A DNA stretch of 64,000 bases from Gammaproteobacteria bacterium TMED78 (GCA_002171615.1 NHEF01000010.1:91017-155016); one strand, 5' to 3'. Shown: positions 10,673 to 20,583, numbered from the stretch's first letter. Numbers and translations: made by a program. Notes: a model not told the origin generated them from the sequence alone.

Positions 10673-11841
10673 TTAGGCCGTCCTTTAGCAAGTGAAATTA
10701 TTTTTTTAGCGGCATCTGTCAAAGATTCAGCTGCAGTTATCTTGAGATCACTATCTTTAAGTAATTGTTTTCCTTTCTGAACGTTTGTCCCTTCTAGCCT
10801 AACAACTACTGGAACCTCTACACCAACTTCCTTAACAGCCATAATTATTCCTTCAGCAATTAAATCGCACCTAACAATTCCTCCAAATATATTTACTAAG
10901 ATTGCCTCTACATTTTCATTAGCTAAAATAATCTTGAATGCCTCTGTGACCCTCTCGGCTGTCGCCCCTCCACCAACATCAAGAAAATTAGCAGGTTCAC
11001 CGCCATGGAGCTTGATCAAATCCATGGTAGCCATAGCCAATCCAGCACCATTTACCATACACGCAATATTTCCATCCAACGAAACATAATTTAGATCGTG
11101 AGTGGTTGCTAATCTTTCTTGTTCATCCTCCTGAGAGTCGTCCCTAAGATCACTTAAGCTAGGCTGTCTAAATAAAGCGTTATCCTCAATATTAATCTTA
11201 GCATCTAAAGCTAAAATATTGCCATTCTTAGCAACGATGAGAGGATTAATCTCTATTAGGCTAGCATCTGATTGTTGGAATAAATTAATCAGCTTTTTCA
11301 AGATATCTGAAAAATCATCAAATTGAGAGCTATCTAATGAAAGATTTATCGCAAGATTTTTTATATCACTATCTTTCATTCCATTTTTCTGATCAACTTC
11401 TGCTGTAAAAATCTTCTCAGGAGTCTCTGAGGCAACTTTTTCGATATCCATACCTCCACACTCAGAGCACATTACAACAACCTTCTCCCTTGACCTGTCA
11501 ACTAGAAGACTTAAATAGAGCTCTCTCTGTATTTCAGAGCCTTCCTCTATATAAACAGAGTTTATTGGGAGTCCATCTGTTCCAGTCTGGTGAGTAATAA
11601 GTTTTTTGCCTATTAAAGTACTTGTATATTCAGCGACTTCATCTATAGAGTGGGCTAGCTTTACGCCACCAGCCTTGCCTCTCCCACCAGCATGGACCTG
11701 AGCCTTTACAACCCATACATTTCCACCTATAGCACTAGCTGCATCTATTGCTTCCTTGACATTATAAGCAATAACCCCTTTCGGAACTGATATGCCAAAA
11801 TCCCTAAAAATAGTCTTTGATTGATATTCGTGAAGATTCAA
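10669..11841 (-). CDS. sucC: Succinyl-CoA synthetase beta subunit
   Basis: A 390-residue ATP-grasp subunit starting (M)NLHEYQSK, with the ATP-grasp glycine-rich stretch [13 protein letters not shown] and the CoA-ligase end containing [17 protein letters not shown] place the start at the TTG at 11841, where SucC proteins normally begin; GAGAG lies eight bases upstream. Another in-frame TTG at 11856 would add five residues. No ATG is available, so the protein is initiated from TTG in either case. It heads the sucC-sucD-nadE run and is divergent from pilD. There is no sucAB in the window. Confidence 0.94.
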   Translation of the reverse strand: MNLHEYQSKTIFRDFGISVPKGVIAYNVKEAIDAASAIGGNVWVVKAQVHAGGRGKAGGVKLAHSIDEVAEYTSTLIGKKLITHQTGTDGLPINSVYIEEGSEIQRELYLSLLVDRSREKVVVMCSECGGMDIEKVASETPEKIFTAEVDQKNGMKDSDIKNLAINLSLDSSQFDDFSDILKKLINLFQQSDASLIEINPLIVAKNGNILALDAKINIEDNALFRQPSLSDLRDDSQEDEQERLATTHDLNYVSLDGNIACMVNGAGLAMATMDLIKLHGGEPANFLDVGGGATAERVTEAFKIILANENVEAILVNIFGGIVRCDLIAEGIIMAVKEVGVEVPVVVRLEGTNVQKGKQLLKDSDLKITAAESLTDAAKKIISLAKGRPK

Positions 11842-11902
11842 TTTAAATGCTCTCAAATGTTTTAATTATATATTTTATCATTTATTAACATTAATTTAAG
11901 CT

Positions 11903-11921
11903 TTTAGGAACACTTTAGGAA
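11903..11921. repeat. Paired 8-bp direct repeat between sucC and pilD
   Basis: TTTAGGAA occurs at 11903-11910 and again at 11914-11921, an 11-bp period, in the 116-base divergent intergenic region between sucC and pilD. Helically phased repeats in a divergent promoter region resemble a regulator-binding site, but no matching regulator is recognisable in the window. Confidence 0.4.
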
Positions 11922-11957
11922 TATAATTAAACCTAATCAATAATTAAGGTATACATA

Positions 11958-12788
11958 TTGGATAGTAATCATTATCTCTTTACTGTAATTTTTATCGTTA
12001 GCTTAATAATTGGAAGTTTTCTTGGGTTAGCTAGCTTTAGAATACCAATTATTTTAAAAAAGCTCTATAACGAAGAAAATGAATTTAATAATTATAAAAA
12101 AAGAACCTACAACCTAGCAATACCTCGGTCGCAGTGCCCAAATTGTCTAAATACTATCTCTTTTCACCAAAATATCCCATTAATAAGTTATATTTTCCTT
12201 TTTGGTAAATGTAGTTATTGTAAAAAATCTATTTCGCCTAGATACCCAATAATTGAAATCACTACGTTAATAGTTTTTATTTTTATTTTTTATAACTCTG
12301 GTATAAATCTTAGTACTTTGCCTGTATATGCTTTAGCTTGTCTTTTAATTGTAGCTTCAGTGATTGATCTTGAGCATGGTTTACTCCCAAATGTGATTAC
12401 CATACCTATCTTAGTTTTAGGATTAACTGTTAATGCCTTAGAAATGAATTCAATAAAGATTTATTCTAGTATTATTGGAGCTATTTTTGGTTACTATAGT
12501 CTCTGGATAATTTATAAAATTCATAAATTTTTTACTAAAAAAGATGGGATGGGTTATGGTGATTTTAAACTTATGGCAGCTATGGGATCATGGACAGGAT
12601 GGCAAATAATTCCATTAATTATCTTCTTTTCATCGCTATTTGGAATAATTTTTTCATTATTTCCAAGTAATTTTAAAAAATACTCAGTTCGAACCTCTAT
12701 ACCATTTGGCCCTTTCATAGCTATCACTGGCTTTATTGCTTTTCTATACAGAGAAGAATTGTTACTATTTTATATTTTATATTTATGA
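11958..12788 (+). CDS. pilD: Type IV prepilin peptidase / N-methyltransferase PilD
   Basis: A 276-residue integral membrane aspartic protease of the GspO/PilD family. It keeps the cytoplasmic zinc-type cysteine pairs (C60xxC63 and C85xxC88) of the bifunctional methylating form and both catalytic aspartates, D137 in IDLEHGLLP and D201 in GYGDFKL, within several transmembrane segments. It cleaves and N-methylates type IV pilins or type II secretion pseudopilins. The start is TTG at 11958 with AAGG upstream. The usual pilA/pilB/pilC neighbours are missing, but coaE follows with an ATGA overlap, as in Pseudomonas. Substrates must be encoded elsewhere. Confidence 0.93.
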   Translation: MDSNHYLFTVIFIVSLIIGSFLGLASFRIPIILKKLYNEENEFNNYKKRTYNLAIPRSQCPNCLNTISFHQNIPLISYIFLFGKCSYCKKSISPRYPIIEITTLIVFIFIFYNSGINLSTLPVYALACLLIVASVIDLEHGLLPNVITIPILVLGLTVNALEMNSIKIYSSIIGAIFGYYSLWIIYKIHKFFTKKDGMGYGDFKLMAAMGSWTGWQIIPLIIFFSSLFGIIFSLFPSNFKKYSVRTSIPFGPFIAITGFIAFLYREELLLFYILYL

Positions 12789-13381
12789 AAAATAATTTAT
12801 TTAAAATAGGCCTGACAGGTGGAATAGCTACTGGCAAAACAACAGTAGCAAATATGTTCTCAAGCCTAGGTATAGAGATCATAGATACTGATAAGATAGC
12901 AAGAGAAATTGTAATGCCAGGTCAGCCTGCTCTTGAATCAATTATTAAAATATTCGGCAAAGATATAATCGATCAGATCTCAGGTAAGCTTGAACGCCAT
13001 AAATTAAGGAAAATAATTTTTGATAATAATATTTATAAAAAAAAATTAGAATCTATTCTTCATCCTTTAATCAGAGAAAAAACACTTTTTTATCTAAATA
13101 ATGTTAAATCTAGAAATGTAATTATTATAGTACCATTATTAGTAGAGACTGGATTTATTAAAATTATTGACTATGTGATAGTTGTAGACTGTCCAAAAGA
13201 TCTTCAGCTAAAAAGATTAATTGATAGAGATAAAATAAATAAAGAAGATGCAGAAAAAATAATTATGGCCCAAGTAGATAGGAAAGATAGACTTAAAAAA
13301 GCTGATATAGTAATAGATACTTCAAAAAATTTAGAATCAGTTATGAACCAAATAAAAGGTATATATAGAAATCTTATTTAA
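12785..13381 (+). CDS. coaE: Dephospho-CoA kinase
   Basis: A 198-residue P-loop kinase with GGIATGKT at residues 12-19 and the downstream DTDKIARE motif. It phosphorylates dephospho-CoA on the ribose 3'-hydroxyl, the final step of coenzyme A synthesis. The ATG overlaps the pilD stop (ATGA). Its stop codon directly abuts the stop codon of the convergent Coq4-like gene, leaving no room for a terminator. Length and motifs are normal for the family. Confidence 0.95.
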   Translation: MKNNLFKIGLTGGIATGKTTVANMFSSLGIEIIDTDKIAREIVMPGQPALESIIKIFGKDIIDQISGKLERHKLRKIIFDNNIYKKKLESILHPLIREKTLFYLNNVKSRNVIIIVPLLVETGFIKIIDYVIVVDCPKDLQLKRLIDRDKINKEDAEKIIMAQVDRKDRLKKADIVIDTSKNLESVMNQIKGIYRNLI

Positions 13382-13912
13382 CTAGTCCAACCATTCAACC
13401 TTTTTTACCAATCGATCTCTATCATTTAAAATTTTTATACCATAATCGTTTCTCAAATCACAAATTTTTTGATTAAAAAGATCTTTGGAGCAATTATATG
13501 GCCATTTTTTTTTCATCATCTTTGTTCTTTTTCTAATTTTATTTTTTACTGGCCGAACGTTTTTATATAATTGAATAAAACCTTTTAATCCTAATTTTTT
13601 AAAAAATACAATATATAATCTTCTTAGATCTTTATTTGCAATAGAATACTTTAAAATTGAAATCCAATTAAACTTAGTGCCATATATAGTCCAAGTATCT
13701 AACATTGCCTCTTGCTCAAGTGATGTGTCAAGACCAAAAATGACATGAGTACAGTCATGATCTCTCATCGTAGTTGATCCATCATTATCAATAATTCTAT
13801 CAATTCTAATACTTTTATCTTCATACGAATCTAAAAGAGAATAATATATATCTAGCCCTTCCTGGAGGGTTAGACTGCAATCTTGTTCTTGATAAGCAAT
13901 TGCTCTGTTCAT
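13382..13912 (-). CDS. Coq4-like protein, putative ubiquinone-pathway metalloprotein
   Basis: A 176-residue protein carrying the Coq4 metal-binding signature HDxxH-x11-E: H52, D53, H56 and E68, with the family's Gly and Thr also in place (G60 and T63 in HVIFGLDT). In eukaryotes Coq4 binds a metal through this motif and acts on carbon 1 of the quinone ring, by removal of the carboxylate and hydroxylation, and it organises the Coq complex. The C-terminal half is basic (Lys/Arg-rich around residues 115-135). It is shorter than eukaryotic Coq4, mainly at the N-terminus. It is a lone gene inserted between coaE and zapD, where many gammaproteobacteria have yacG. The family call rests on the motif; the function is inference. 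Confidence 0.65.
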   Translation of the reverse strand: MNRAIAYQEQDCSLTLQEGLDIYYSLLDSYEDKSIRIDRIIDNDGSTTMRDHDCTHVIFGLDTSLEQEAMLDTWTIYGTKFNWISILKYSIANKDLRRLYIVFFKKLGLKGFIQLYKNVRPVKNKIRKRTKMMKKKWPYNCSKDLFNQKICDLRNDYGIKILNDRDRLVKKVEWLD

Positions 13913-14015
13913 AGATATTAAATTATTTTAATATGTTATATTAAACAATATCTTATAAGGATATCATATTAATAATAGTAATTTATAATTATAAGATTAT
14001 ACTATTATTTTAAAA

Positions 14016-14828
14016 ATGATAATAAATAAAATGGCGATATCAAGTGAGCTTCTACTAGAGAGCAAGGAAAAAATTAATTTCGATCAGCCTCTAAATGAAA
14101 TTATGAGAACATTCTTGCGAACAGAATTTCTTTATAAGCAGCTCTTATACCATCAGAGTAATCTTACTGATTATAGTGTTAGGGCTGCTATATCTACTAT
14201 TATTGAGATAGTGAATATTATAAGTAGGTCAGGATTAAAAAATGACCTAATAAAACAATTTGAGAAACAAGAAAATATTTTATTATCTTATAAAAAACAA
14301 CCCCAAGTAGATCTAGAAAGAGTTGATAAGTTGTTTCATGAGATAAAGAAAACAAAAGACGAATTAAATAGCGAAGGAAGTGAACTATCAAGAAATATAA
14401 AAGAATGTGAATTTCTTAATGCCATAAAACATAGAAGTACTATCCCAGGAGGAACATGTATATTTGATTTGCCAGATCTTGCTTATTGGACAAATCAATC
14501 AAAGGAAGATCTTTCGGATGGTCTAGAAGAGTGGCTAAAAGAAATTAGACCAATCTGTGAGTCAATAATTCATATTCTATGGCTAATAAGGAATAGCAAT
14601 ATCTCCAATAATGAAGTAGCAAAAGGAGGTATGTTTTTACATGAATTAAAAAAAAATAATAATATAATAATGATTACTGTATCTATAAATAAAGGTAATA
14701 ACTTTTATCCGGAAATAAGTGCAGGTAAGCATAGGTTTACAGTGAGATTCCTAGAGTGGATCAATACAAAAAATCACGCCAGCCAAGTTATGGATGATAT
14801 TAATTTTGAGCTATTTCTTTGCCAGTAA
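14016..14828 (+). CDS. zapD: Cell-division protein ZapD
   Basis: A 270-residue protein of the ZapD (YacF, DUF1342) family, which cross-links FtsZ filaments and supports Z-ring assembly. The N-terminal FDQPLNEIMRTFLRTEFLYKQL region (about residues 22-43) matches the family's FEHPLNEKMRTWLRIEFL signature, followed by a long alpha-helical domain and a C-terminal beta domain. The ATG at 14016 and another at 14031 are both possible; neither has a clear ribosome-binding site. coaE/zapD/mutT/secA linkage is as in E. coli. The 3' end overlaps mutT by 18 bases on the opposite strand. Confidence 0.92.
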   Translation: MIINKMAISSELLLESKEKINFDQPLNEIMRTFLRTEFLYKQLLYHQSNLTDYSVRAAISTIIEIVNIISRSGLKNDLIKQFEKQENILLSYKKQPQVDLERVDKLFHEIKKTKDELNSEGSELSRNIKECEFLNAIKHRSTIPGGTCIFDLPDLAYWTNQSKEDLSDGLEEWLKEIRPICESIIHILWLIRNSNISNNEVAKGGMFLHELKKNNNIIMITVSINKGNNFYPEISAGKHRFTVRFLEWINTKNHASQVMDDINFELFLCQ

Positions 14829-15215
14829 AAAATCCTGTATCTTTTTATCAGAGGGTAACATTTTAAACTTATACAACTCTTCGGGCTTAGTCCATACTAT
14901 CTCTTGACTTTCTTTTGAGCTAGGCTGACCAAGAAAATACTCAACAATCCAAATATCTAGATCAACAGAATACTTAGCATAATGGTAGCTATAATTCATT
15001 AGAGATTTAGCTTTTTTAACAATAATTCCTAGCTCCTCCTTTAATTCTCTAGAAAGCGCAGTAAAGCTTTCTTCTTTTTCTAAAATTTTACCGCCAGGAA
15101 ATTCCCAATAACCCTCCATATACTTTCCAGAGACTCTTTTATTAATTAGAACATTGCTTTCTTCATCAAATACAAGTCCTATTACAACTTGCAAAAAACT
15201 TTTGTCTTTAGACAT
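14811..15215 (-). CDS. mutT: 8-oxo-dGTP diphosphatase MutT
   Basis: A 134-residue Nudix hydrolase with the complete box GGKILEKEESFTALSREL followed by KEELGI, and the MutT-type YMEGYWEFPGG lead-in. It removes oxidised guanine nucleotides from the pool and so prevents A:T to C:G transversions. I chose the ATG at 15215, five bases after the secA stop, over an upstream TTG inside secA. secA-mutT is a standard gammaproteobacterial pair. A thiamine-phosphate synthase extension found in some relatives is absent. Confidence 0.9.
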   Translation of the reverse strand: MSKDKSFLQVVIGLVFDEESNVLINKRVSGKYMEGYWEFPGGKILEKEESFTALSRELKEELGIIVKKAKSLMNYSYHYAKYSVDLDIWIVEYFLGQPSSKESQEIVWTKPEELYKFKMLPSDKKIQDFLLAKK

Positions 15216-15220
15216 ATTTA

Positions 15221-18079
15221 TTATTTGCCACAACAATGCTTATATTTTTTTCCTGAATCGCATTCAGGACAAATCTCATTCCTACCTACTTTTGGATTTT
15301 TCCTTATAAAAGGAGATTTATTATCAACAGTATCTCTAGAAGAACGATTTTTCTGAGAAGCTATTACAGGCGCTTTAGCATGATTAAAATTCATATTTTT
15401 TAATGGTTTTCCAGAAGATCTGACAGCATCAACGTCTTCTGGCTTCCTTATCTGAACCTTAGATAAGGTCGAAACAGTATCAATTTTTACCCTATCCAAC
15501 ATATCACTAAACATCTCAAATGCCTCTCTCTTATACTCTTGCTTAGGATTTTTTTGAGCATACCCTCTTAGATGTATCCCCTGCCTCAGATATTCAAGAG
15601 CTCCTATATGCTCCTTCCAATGAGTATCTAGATTTCTTAACATCAGATTTTTCTCTAGATTTTGCATAACTTCTAATCCAATTTTTTCTGTCTTCTCTCT
15701 ATACTCTTCTTCAGCTCTATCAATACAGTACTCTCTTATATCTGTTTCAGTTAGTGAATGATCGGACTCTAATAAGGAATGGATACTAACTTGAATACCA
15801 AAATTTTGATCAAGTGCCTTAGTCAGGCCTTTCTTGTCCCAAGTTTCCTCAATACTCTGAGGCTCAATAAAGTCATCTATAACTTGATTTACCACCTCTA
15901 CTCTTATTGAAGTAATTGCATCGCTTATATTTTCTGAGCTCATAAGTTCAGTTCGCTGTTTATAAACTACCTTTCTTTGATCGTTTGTAACATCATCGTA
16001 CTCCAAGAGTTGTTTTCTAATATCAAAATTATGTGCCTCTACTTTCCTCTGCGCTCTTTCTATCTGTCTAGATAATATTTTACTTTCAATAGCCTCATCT
16101 TCCTGCATTCCTGCTCTAGATAATAAATTTTTTGTTTTCTCTGGATCGCCGAATACTCTCATTAAGTTATCCTCCATTGAAAGATAAAATCTACTTGATC
16201 CAGGATCACCTTGCCTTCCTGACCTTCCTCTTAATTGGTTATCTATTCTTCTAGAGTCGTGTCTTTCTGTGCCTATTATGTGTAATCCTCCTGCTCTAAT
16301 CACTTCTTGATTAAGCTTTTCCCATTCAGATTTATCATTATCTGAAGAAAGCAAAGAATTAAATTTACCTCCTAAAACTATATCAGTCCCTCTTCCTGCC
16401 ATATTTGTAGCTATAGTAACTGTTCCAGGCTTACCAGCCTGCTCAACTATTTCAGCCTCTTGTTCATGATATTTAGCATTAAGTACTCTATGAATAATAT
16501 TTTTCTTTTTAAGTAAAGATGATAAATACTCTGAGGTCTCTATAGAGGTAGTACCAACTAAAATAGGCTGGCCTTTAACTTTAGATTCATTTATATCTTT
16601 AATTATAGAATCAAATTTCCCTTTTTGAGTTAAATATACTAAATCAGGCAGATCCTTTCTTGCCATTGGTAAATTAGTAGGAATAACCGCAACCTCTAAT
16701 CCATAAATCTGTTGAAACTCAAAAGCTTCAGTATCGGCCGTTCCAGTCATCCCAGAAAGCTTTTCGTATAACCTAAAATAATTTTGAAATGTTATTGATG
16801 CAACAGTCTGATTTTCTTCTTTAATATTTAATCCTTCTTTTGCCTCAATTGCTTGATGAAGGCCATCGGACCATCTTCTACCAGCCATTGTTCTTCCCGT
16901 AAACTCATCAACTATGACAACCTCTCCCTGCTTAACAATATAATCAACCTCTTTTTTAAATAATGCATGTGCTCTTAAAGCAGAATTAAGGTGATGCATC
17001 AATCTAATATTTCCTGCATCATATAAACTCTCTCCAGATGAAAGTAATCCTGCTCTCTCTAATAACTTTTCTGATTTTTCATGTCCTTCTTCTGTTAAAT
17101 GTGCTTGCTTAGATTTTTCATCAACTGTAAAGTCTCCTGGGATAATTAATTGACATGTAGAAGGATTAGTAGTTGTGTCTATCTCTACAAGATGACAATT
17201 AGCTTCTTTACTAATATCTAACGCCTCATCTATTTTTTTTATACCTAAAGAATTTCCCTTAATATCTAATAGAGATAAACGAGTAGCATCAATATCATCA
17301 TTGACTTTTCCTATTGGTATCTCATGGATATTTAGATTTGGGACCAAGCTATTAATGCTTCCGTAAAGATTTGTACTCTCATCAGATTTTCCTGAAATAA
17401 TCAATGGAGTTCTAGCTTCATCAACTAAAATAGAGTCAACCTCATCAACAATAGCAAATGAAAGATTATTTTGAAACTTATCCTCTACTCTAAAAGCCAA
17501 ATTATCTCTTAAATAGTCAAAGCCTAACTCATTATTGGTAGCATAAGTTATATCAGCTTTATACGCCTCTCTCTTATCAAGAGGATCTTGCCCACCTTTC
17601 ACTACACCTACACTTAAACCTAGAAACTTATAAACTGGTCCCATCCAATCCGAATCCCTCTGAGCAAGATAATCATTAACGGTTACTATATGTACGCCAT
17701 TTCCAGTTAATGAATTTAAATACGCAGGAAGAGTAGCAACTAAAGTCTTTCCTTCTCCAGTTCTCATTTCAGCAATCTTTCCATTATGCAAAGCCATGCC
17801 GCCAATTAATTGAACGTCAAAAAGTCTTAGGCCCAATACTCTAACAGCAGCTTCTCTAACCATCGCAAAAGCTTCTGGTAATAAATCTTCTAGTGATTCT
17901 CCATTAGAACACCTAAGACGCAATTCATTTGTCTTTTGGAGTATATCTTCATCTGTTAATAGCTTAATTTCACTTTCTAATAAATTTATTCTTGAAACTG
18001 ATTTACTATAGGACTTTAATAATCGCTTATTACGACTACCTAACAATTCTATGAAAAAATTATAAAAAAAATTAAACAA
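15221..18079 (-). CDS. secA: Preprotein translocase ATPase SecA
   Basis: A 952-residue motor that drives proteins through SecYEG. It shows Walker A (MRTGEGKT, 105-112), Walker B DEVD (212-215), the second helicase half with [10 protein letters not shown] and [10 protein letters not shown], and a C-terminal zinc-binding tail. The protein is about 50 residues longer than E. coli SecA, apparently because of an insertion around residues 245-310, just before [10 protein letters not shown] in the variable subdomain. The zinc tail reads [14 protein letters not shown], with CxxC where the family has CxC. The start is TTG at 18079 with GGAA upstream. It is divergent from dciA and followed by mutT. Confidence 0.96.
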   Translation of the reverse strand: MFNFFYNFFIELLGSRNKRLLKSYSKSVSRINLLESEIKLLTDEDILQKTNELRLRCSNGESLEDLLPEAFAMVREAAVRVLGLRLFDVQLIGGMALHNGKIAEMRTGEGKTLVATLPAYLNSLTGNGVHIVTVNDYLAQRDSDWMGPVYKFLGLSVGVVKGGQDPLDKREAYKADITYATNNELGFDYLRDNLAFRVEDKFQNNLSFAIVDEVDSILVDEARTPLIISGKSDESTNLYGSINSLVPNLNIHEIPIGKVNDDIDATRLSLLDIKGNSLGIKKIDEALDISKEANCHLVEIDTTTNPSTCQLIIPGDFTVDEKSKQAHLTEEGHEKSEKLLERAGLLSSGESLYDAGNIRLMHHLNSALRAHALFKKEVDYIVKQGEVVIVDEFTGRTMAGRRWSDGLHQAIEAKEGLNIKEENQTVASITFQNYFRLYEKLSGMTGTADTEAFEFQQIYGLEVAVIPTNLPMARKDLPDLVYLTQKGKFDSIIKDINESKVKGQPILVGTTSIETSEYLSSLLKKKNIIHRVLNAKYHEQEAEIVEQAGKPGTVTIATNMAGRGTDIVLGGKFNSLLSSDNDKSEWEKLNQEVIRAGGLHIIGTERHDSRRIDNQLRGRSGRQGDPGSSRFYLSMEDNLMRVFGDPEKTKNLLSRAGMQEDEAIESKILSRQIERAQRKVEAHNFDIRKQLLEYDDVTNDQRKVVYKQRTELMSSENISDAITSIRVEVVNQVIDDFIEPQSIEETWDKKGLTKALDQNFGIQVSIHSLLESDHSLTETDIREYCIDRAEEEYREKTEKIGLEVMQNLEKNLMLRNLDTHWKEHIGALEYLRQGIHLRGYAQKNPKQEYKREAFEMFSDMLDRVKIDTVSTLSKVQIRKPEDVDAVRSSGKPLKNMNFNHAKAPVIASQKNRSSRDTVDNKSPFIRKNPKVGRNEICPECDSGKKYKHCCGK

Positions 18080-18101
18080 GAGTAAATTCCTTAAAAAAAA
18101 A

Positions 18102-18130
18102 TTAAGCTATGTTATTTTAATGCCTATAAT
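18102..18130 (+). promoter_or_regulatory. Possible promoter of dciA
   Basis: A perfect TATAAT (18125-18130) lies 17 bases after TTAAGC (18102-18107), with the expected start about 10 bases before the dciA ATG. The -35 match is poor, so the call rests on the -10 element and position in the short secA/dciA divergent gap. Confidence 0.35.
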
Positions 18131-18147
18131 AATAAAATAGATTCATT

Positions 18148-18432
18148 ATGGCTCGAAAAAAACCTTTATCAATATCAAAAATTTTACACTCCAAATCAGG
18201 AGAATTACCTGATTTAATGAGAGAAATTAAACGTCGAGAAGAAATAACTAATAAAATCAAAGACTTATTACCTAAGGAAGATGCCGTACATCTAGTAAAC
18301 TCAAATATAACAGAAGATGGCATAATAATCCTAGTTGTCGACTCTTCTGAATGGGCCGCACGTATTCGCTATATAGCTTCTGAGATAATTAGAAAAAAAA
18401 TTATAGTAAAAGTTTTACCGCAAAATATCTAA
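18148..18432 (+). CDS. dciA: DUF721 / DciA-like replicative helicase operator
   Basis: A 94-residue protein with the DUF721 core (segment [17 protein letters not shown] plus a Lys-rich start). DciA proteins load or operate the DnaB replicative helicase in bacteria that lack phage-derived DnaC or DnaI. The gene is in the usual gammaproteobacterial place between secA and lpxC. It is short for the family and lacks the extended tail of some members. The last four bases overlap lpxC on the other strand. The family call is good; the helicase role is transferred from studied homologues. Confidence 0.8.
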   Translation: MARKKPLSISKILHSKSGELPDLMREIKRREEITNKIKDLLPKEDAVHLVNSNITEDGIIILVVDSSEWAARIRYIASEIIRKKIIVKVLPQNI

Positions 18433-19340
18433 TCGGGAATACTTGGAATTAACCTATAGGAAGCAGGTAGATCAACTTCATTATCAAAAACAACCTCTTC
18501 ATAACTATCTGGGGAGCTTAAAACTTTCCTTAACAGTAAGTTATTTAAGTTATGTCCAGATTTATATCCTACAAATTTGCCTATTAATGATGCTCCCATC
18601 AAATATAAGTCACCTATAGCATCTAGGGTCTTATGCCTAACAAACTCATCCCTAAATCTTAGTCCATCTTCATTCAACACTCGGAACTCGTCCATTACAA
18701 TAGCATTATCCATACCACCACCTAGAGTTAAGTCTTTCTCTCTTAAAATTTCTAAATCACGAAGAAATCCAAATGTTCTAGCACGACTAATTTCTTTTAA
18801 AAAGCTAGTCACAGAAAAGTCTATCATAACTGATTGGCTATTCATCTTAAAAACAGGATGTTCAAAATCTATTTCCATGTTTAATCTAAATCCATCATAA
18901 GGAGAAAGGCTAGCTACTTTATCGCCGTCTTTAACTTCAATAAATTTCTTTATTTTTATAAATTTCTTTTTAGCTTTTTGTTTTTCAATGCCGGCAGATT
19001 GCAACAAGAAAACAAAAGGCGCCGCGCTACCATCCATAATAGGCACCTCCGCAGCTGTTAATTCCACAAATGCATTATCAATACCTAATCCAGCCATTGC
19101 GGATAGAAGATGTTCTACTGTAGCAACTTTAGCATTCTTATACTCTATTGTAGTTCCAAGAGTAGTTTGAGATACATTGTTTGCTTTAGCTTGAATATCG
19201 ACTGGATCATCTAAATCAATCCTTCTGAAGACAATACCAGTATTTTGAGGAGCAGGTCTTATAGTCATATAAACCTTTTCTCCACTATGCAATCCTATAC
19301 CAGTAGCCCGGATTGACTCTTTAATCGTACGCTGTCTCAC
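18429..19340 (-). CDS. lpxC: UDP-3-O-acyl-N-acetylglucosamine deacetylase LpxC
   Basis: A 303-residue zinc amidase that commits UDP-acyl-GlcNAc to lipid A synthesis. Zinc ligands are H77 (VEHLLSAM), H236 and D240 ([11 protein letters not shown]), each shifted by two from E. coli. The catalytic MDGSAAPF segment is present. The start is GTG at 19340 with only a weak ribosome-binding site. A 7-bp stem-loop lies 46 bases upstream of the start. As in E. coli it follows ftsZ at the end of the dcw cluster. LpxC dose is tightly controlled in enterics by proteolysis; the C-terminus here ([13 protein letters not shown]) differs from the E. coli FtsH degron. Confidence 0.96.
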   Translation of the reverse strand: MRQRTIKESIRATGIGLHSGEKVYMTIRPAPQNTGIVFRRIDLDDPVDIQAKANNVSQTTLGTTIEYKNAKVATVEHLLSAMAGLGIDNAFVELTAAEVPIMDGSAAPFVFLLQSAGIEKQKAKKKFIKIKKFIEVKDGDKVASLSPYDGFRLNMEIDFEHPVFKMNSQSVMIDFSVTSFLKEISRARTFGFLRDLEILREKDLTLGGGMDNAIVMDEFRVLNEDGLRFRDEFVRHKTLDAIGDLYLMGASLIGKFVGYKSGHNLNNLLLRKVLSSPDSYEEVVFDNEVDLPASYRLIPSIPD

Positions 19341-19385
19341 AACAAAATAAGCCCGATATCTTTATTATTGAGCGATACTATCATA

Positions 19386-19404
19386 TTGCACTAAAAAAGT
19401 GCAA
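19386..19404. repeat. Inverted repeat between ftsZ and lpxC
   Basis: TTGCACT, a five-base A/T loop, then AGTGCAA gives a perfect 7-bp hairpin in the 82-base ftsZ-lpxC gap. It is not followed by a T tract on either strand, so it is not a standard intrinsic terminator. On the minus strand a -10-like TATGAT begins immediately after it, so it could be an operator, an mRNA processing site or a leader structure for lpxC. Confidence 0.6.
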
Positions 19405-19422
19405 AAATTACAAAGAATTAAA

Positions 19423-20553
19423 TTAGTCTGCTTGCCTCCTTAGAAATGCAGGTATATCTAACATTTCCTCTTGGTTTTTTTGTACTTCGCCCTCTTCACT
19501 ATTTCTTTTTATGGTAGGTATCTCTAATTTATCATAATTTGGATTATCAATAATATTAGTATCTGGTGAAACTACCTTTATTTCTTTTGCCTTAGATTCT
19601 TTACCTAGACCCGTTGCGACAATCGTTACTCTTATCTCTTCATTCATATCTGGCTCTATAACGGTTCCAAGAATTACTTCAGCATCATCTGCAGCAAATT
19701 GTTTCACCGTTTCACCAACTTCTTGGAACTCACCAATCGATAAATCCATTCCAGCAGTAACATTAACGAGTACGCCATTAGCTCCGGAGAGGTTAATATC
19801 CTCAAGAAGTGGGCTAGAAATTGCTGCTTCAGTTGCCTCTCCAGCTCTACCCATGCCAGTAGCGCTTCCAGTTCCCATCATGGCCATTCCCATTTCAGAC
19901 ATAACAGTTCTAACATCAGCAAAATCAACATTAACTAATCCCGGCTTAGTAATTAATTCCGCTATTCCCTGAACAGCACCTTTCAGAACTTCATTTGCCG
20001 ATTTAAACGCATCCAAAAGAGTAGTTTCTGGCCCAAGCACACTCAGAAGTTTTTCGTTAGGTATAGTTATAAGAGAATCAACATGTCTTGCTAACTCAGC
20101 TATCCCGTGATCAGCAAAGCTCTTACGCTTCTTCCCTTCCATTTCAAAAGGTCTTGTAACAACAGCAACTGTTAAAATACCCAGCTCTTTAGCTAATTGG
20201 GCTATAACAGGAGCTGCACCTGTTCCAGTTCCTCCGCCCAAGCCAGCAGTTATAAATAGCATATCAGTACCACTTATAACCTCTTGAAGTCTATCTCTAT
20301 CCTCCATTGCCGCCTGCCGGCCTATATCTGGATCAGCTCCAGCTCCTAAGCCTTTAGTGATATTACAACCTATCTGGATATTAGTTTTAGCATTATTCCC
20401 TCTCAAAGCCTGTGCATCAGTGTTGGCGCATATAAAATGAACCCCTTCGATACCTGATGAGAGCATGTGTGAGACAGCATTACCCCCACCTCCACCAATA
20501 CCTATTACCTTAATAATTGCTGTTTCGTTATTATTATCCATTAGCTCAAACAT
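19423..20553 (-). CDS. ftsZ: Cell-division GTPase FtsZ
   Basis: A 376-residue tubulin homologue that forms the Z ring. The tubulin signature GGGTGTG is at residues 106-112, the T7 loop NVDFADVR follows later, and the conserved tail LDIPAFLRRQ at the C-terminus is the docking site for FtsA, ZipA and ZapD. The linker before it is short. The start ATG at 20553 has AAGGAGTG upstream. It follows ftsA after 30 bases and precedes lpxC. Confidence 0.98.
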   Translation of the reverse strand: MFELMDNNNETAIIKVIGIGGGGGNAVSHMLSSGIEGVHFICANTDAQALRGNNAKTNIQIGCNITKGLGAGADPDIGRQAAMEDRDRLQEVISGTDMLFITAGLGGGTGTGAAPVIAQLAKELGILTVAVVTRPFEMEGKKRKSFADHGIAELARHVDSLITIPNEKLLSVLGPETTLLDAFKSANEVLKGAVQGIAELITKPGLVNVDFADVRTVMSEMGMAMMGTGSATGMGRAGEATEAAISSPLLEDINLSGANGVLVNVTAGMDLSIGEFQEVGETVKQFAADDAEVILGTVIEPDMNEEIRVTIVATGLGKESKAKEIKVVSPDTNIIDNPNYDKLEIPTIKRNSEEGEVQKNQEEMLDIPAFLRRQAD

Positions 20554-20583
20554 ATTTCACTCCTTGTTATTAATAATTAATTT

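Noticed and set aside
15221..18079. Intein or mobile insertion explaining the extra length of SecA
   Set aside because: The added segment is about 50 residues, has the same base composition as its surroundings and shows no splicing or endonuclease motifs.
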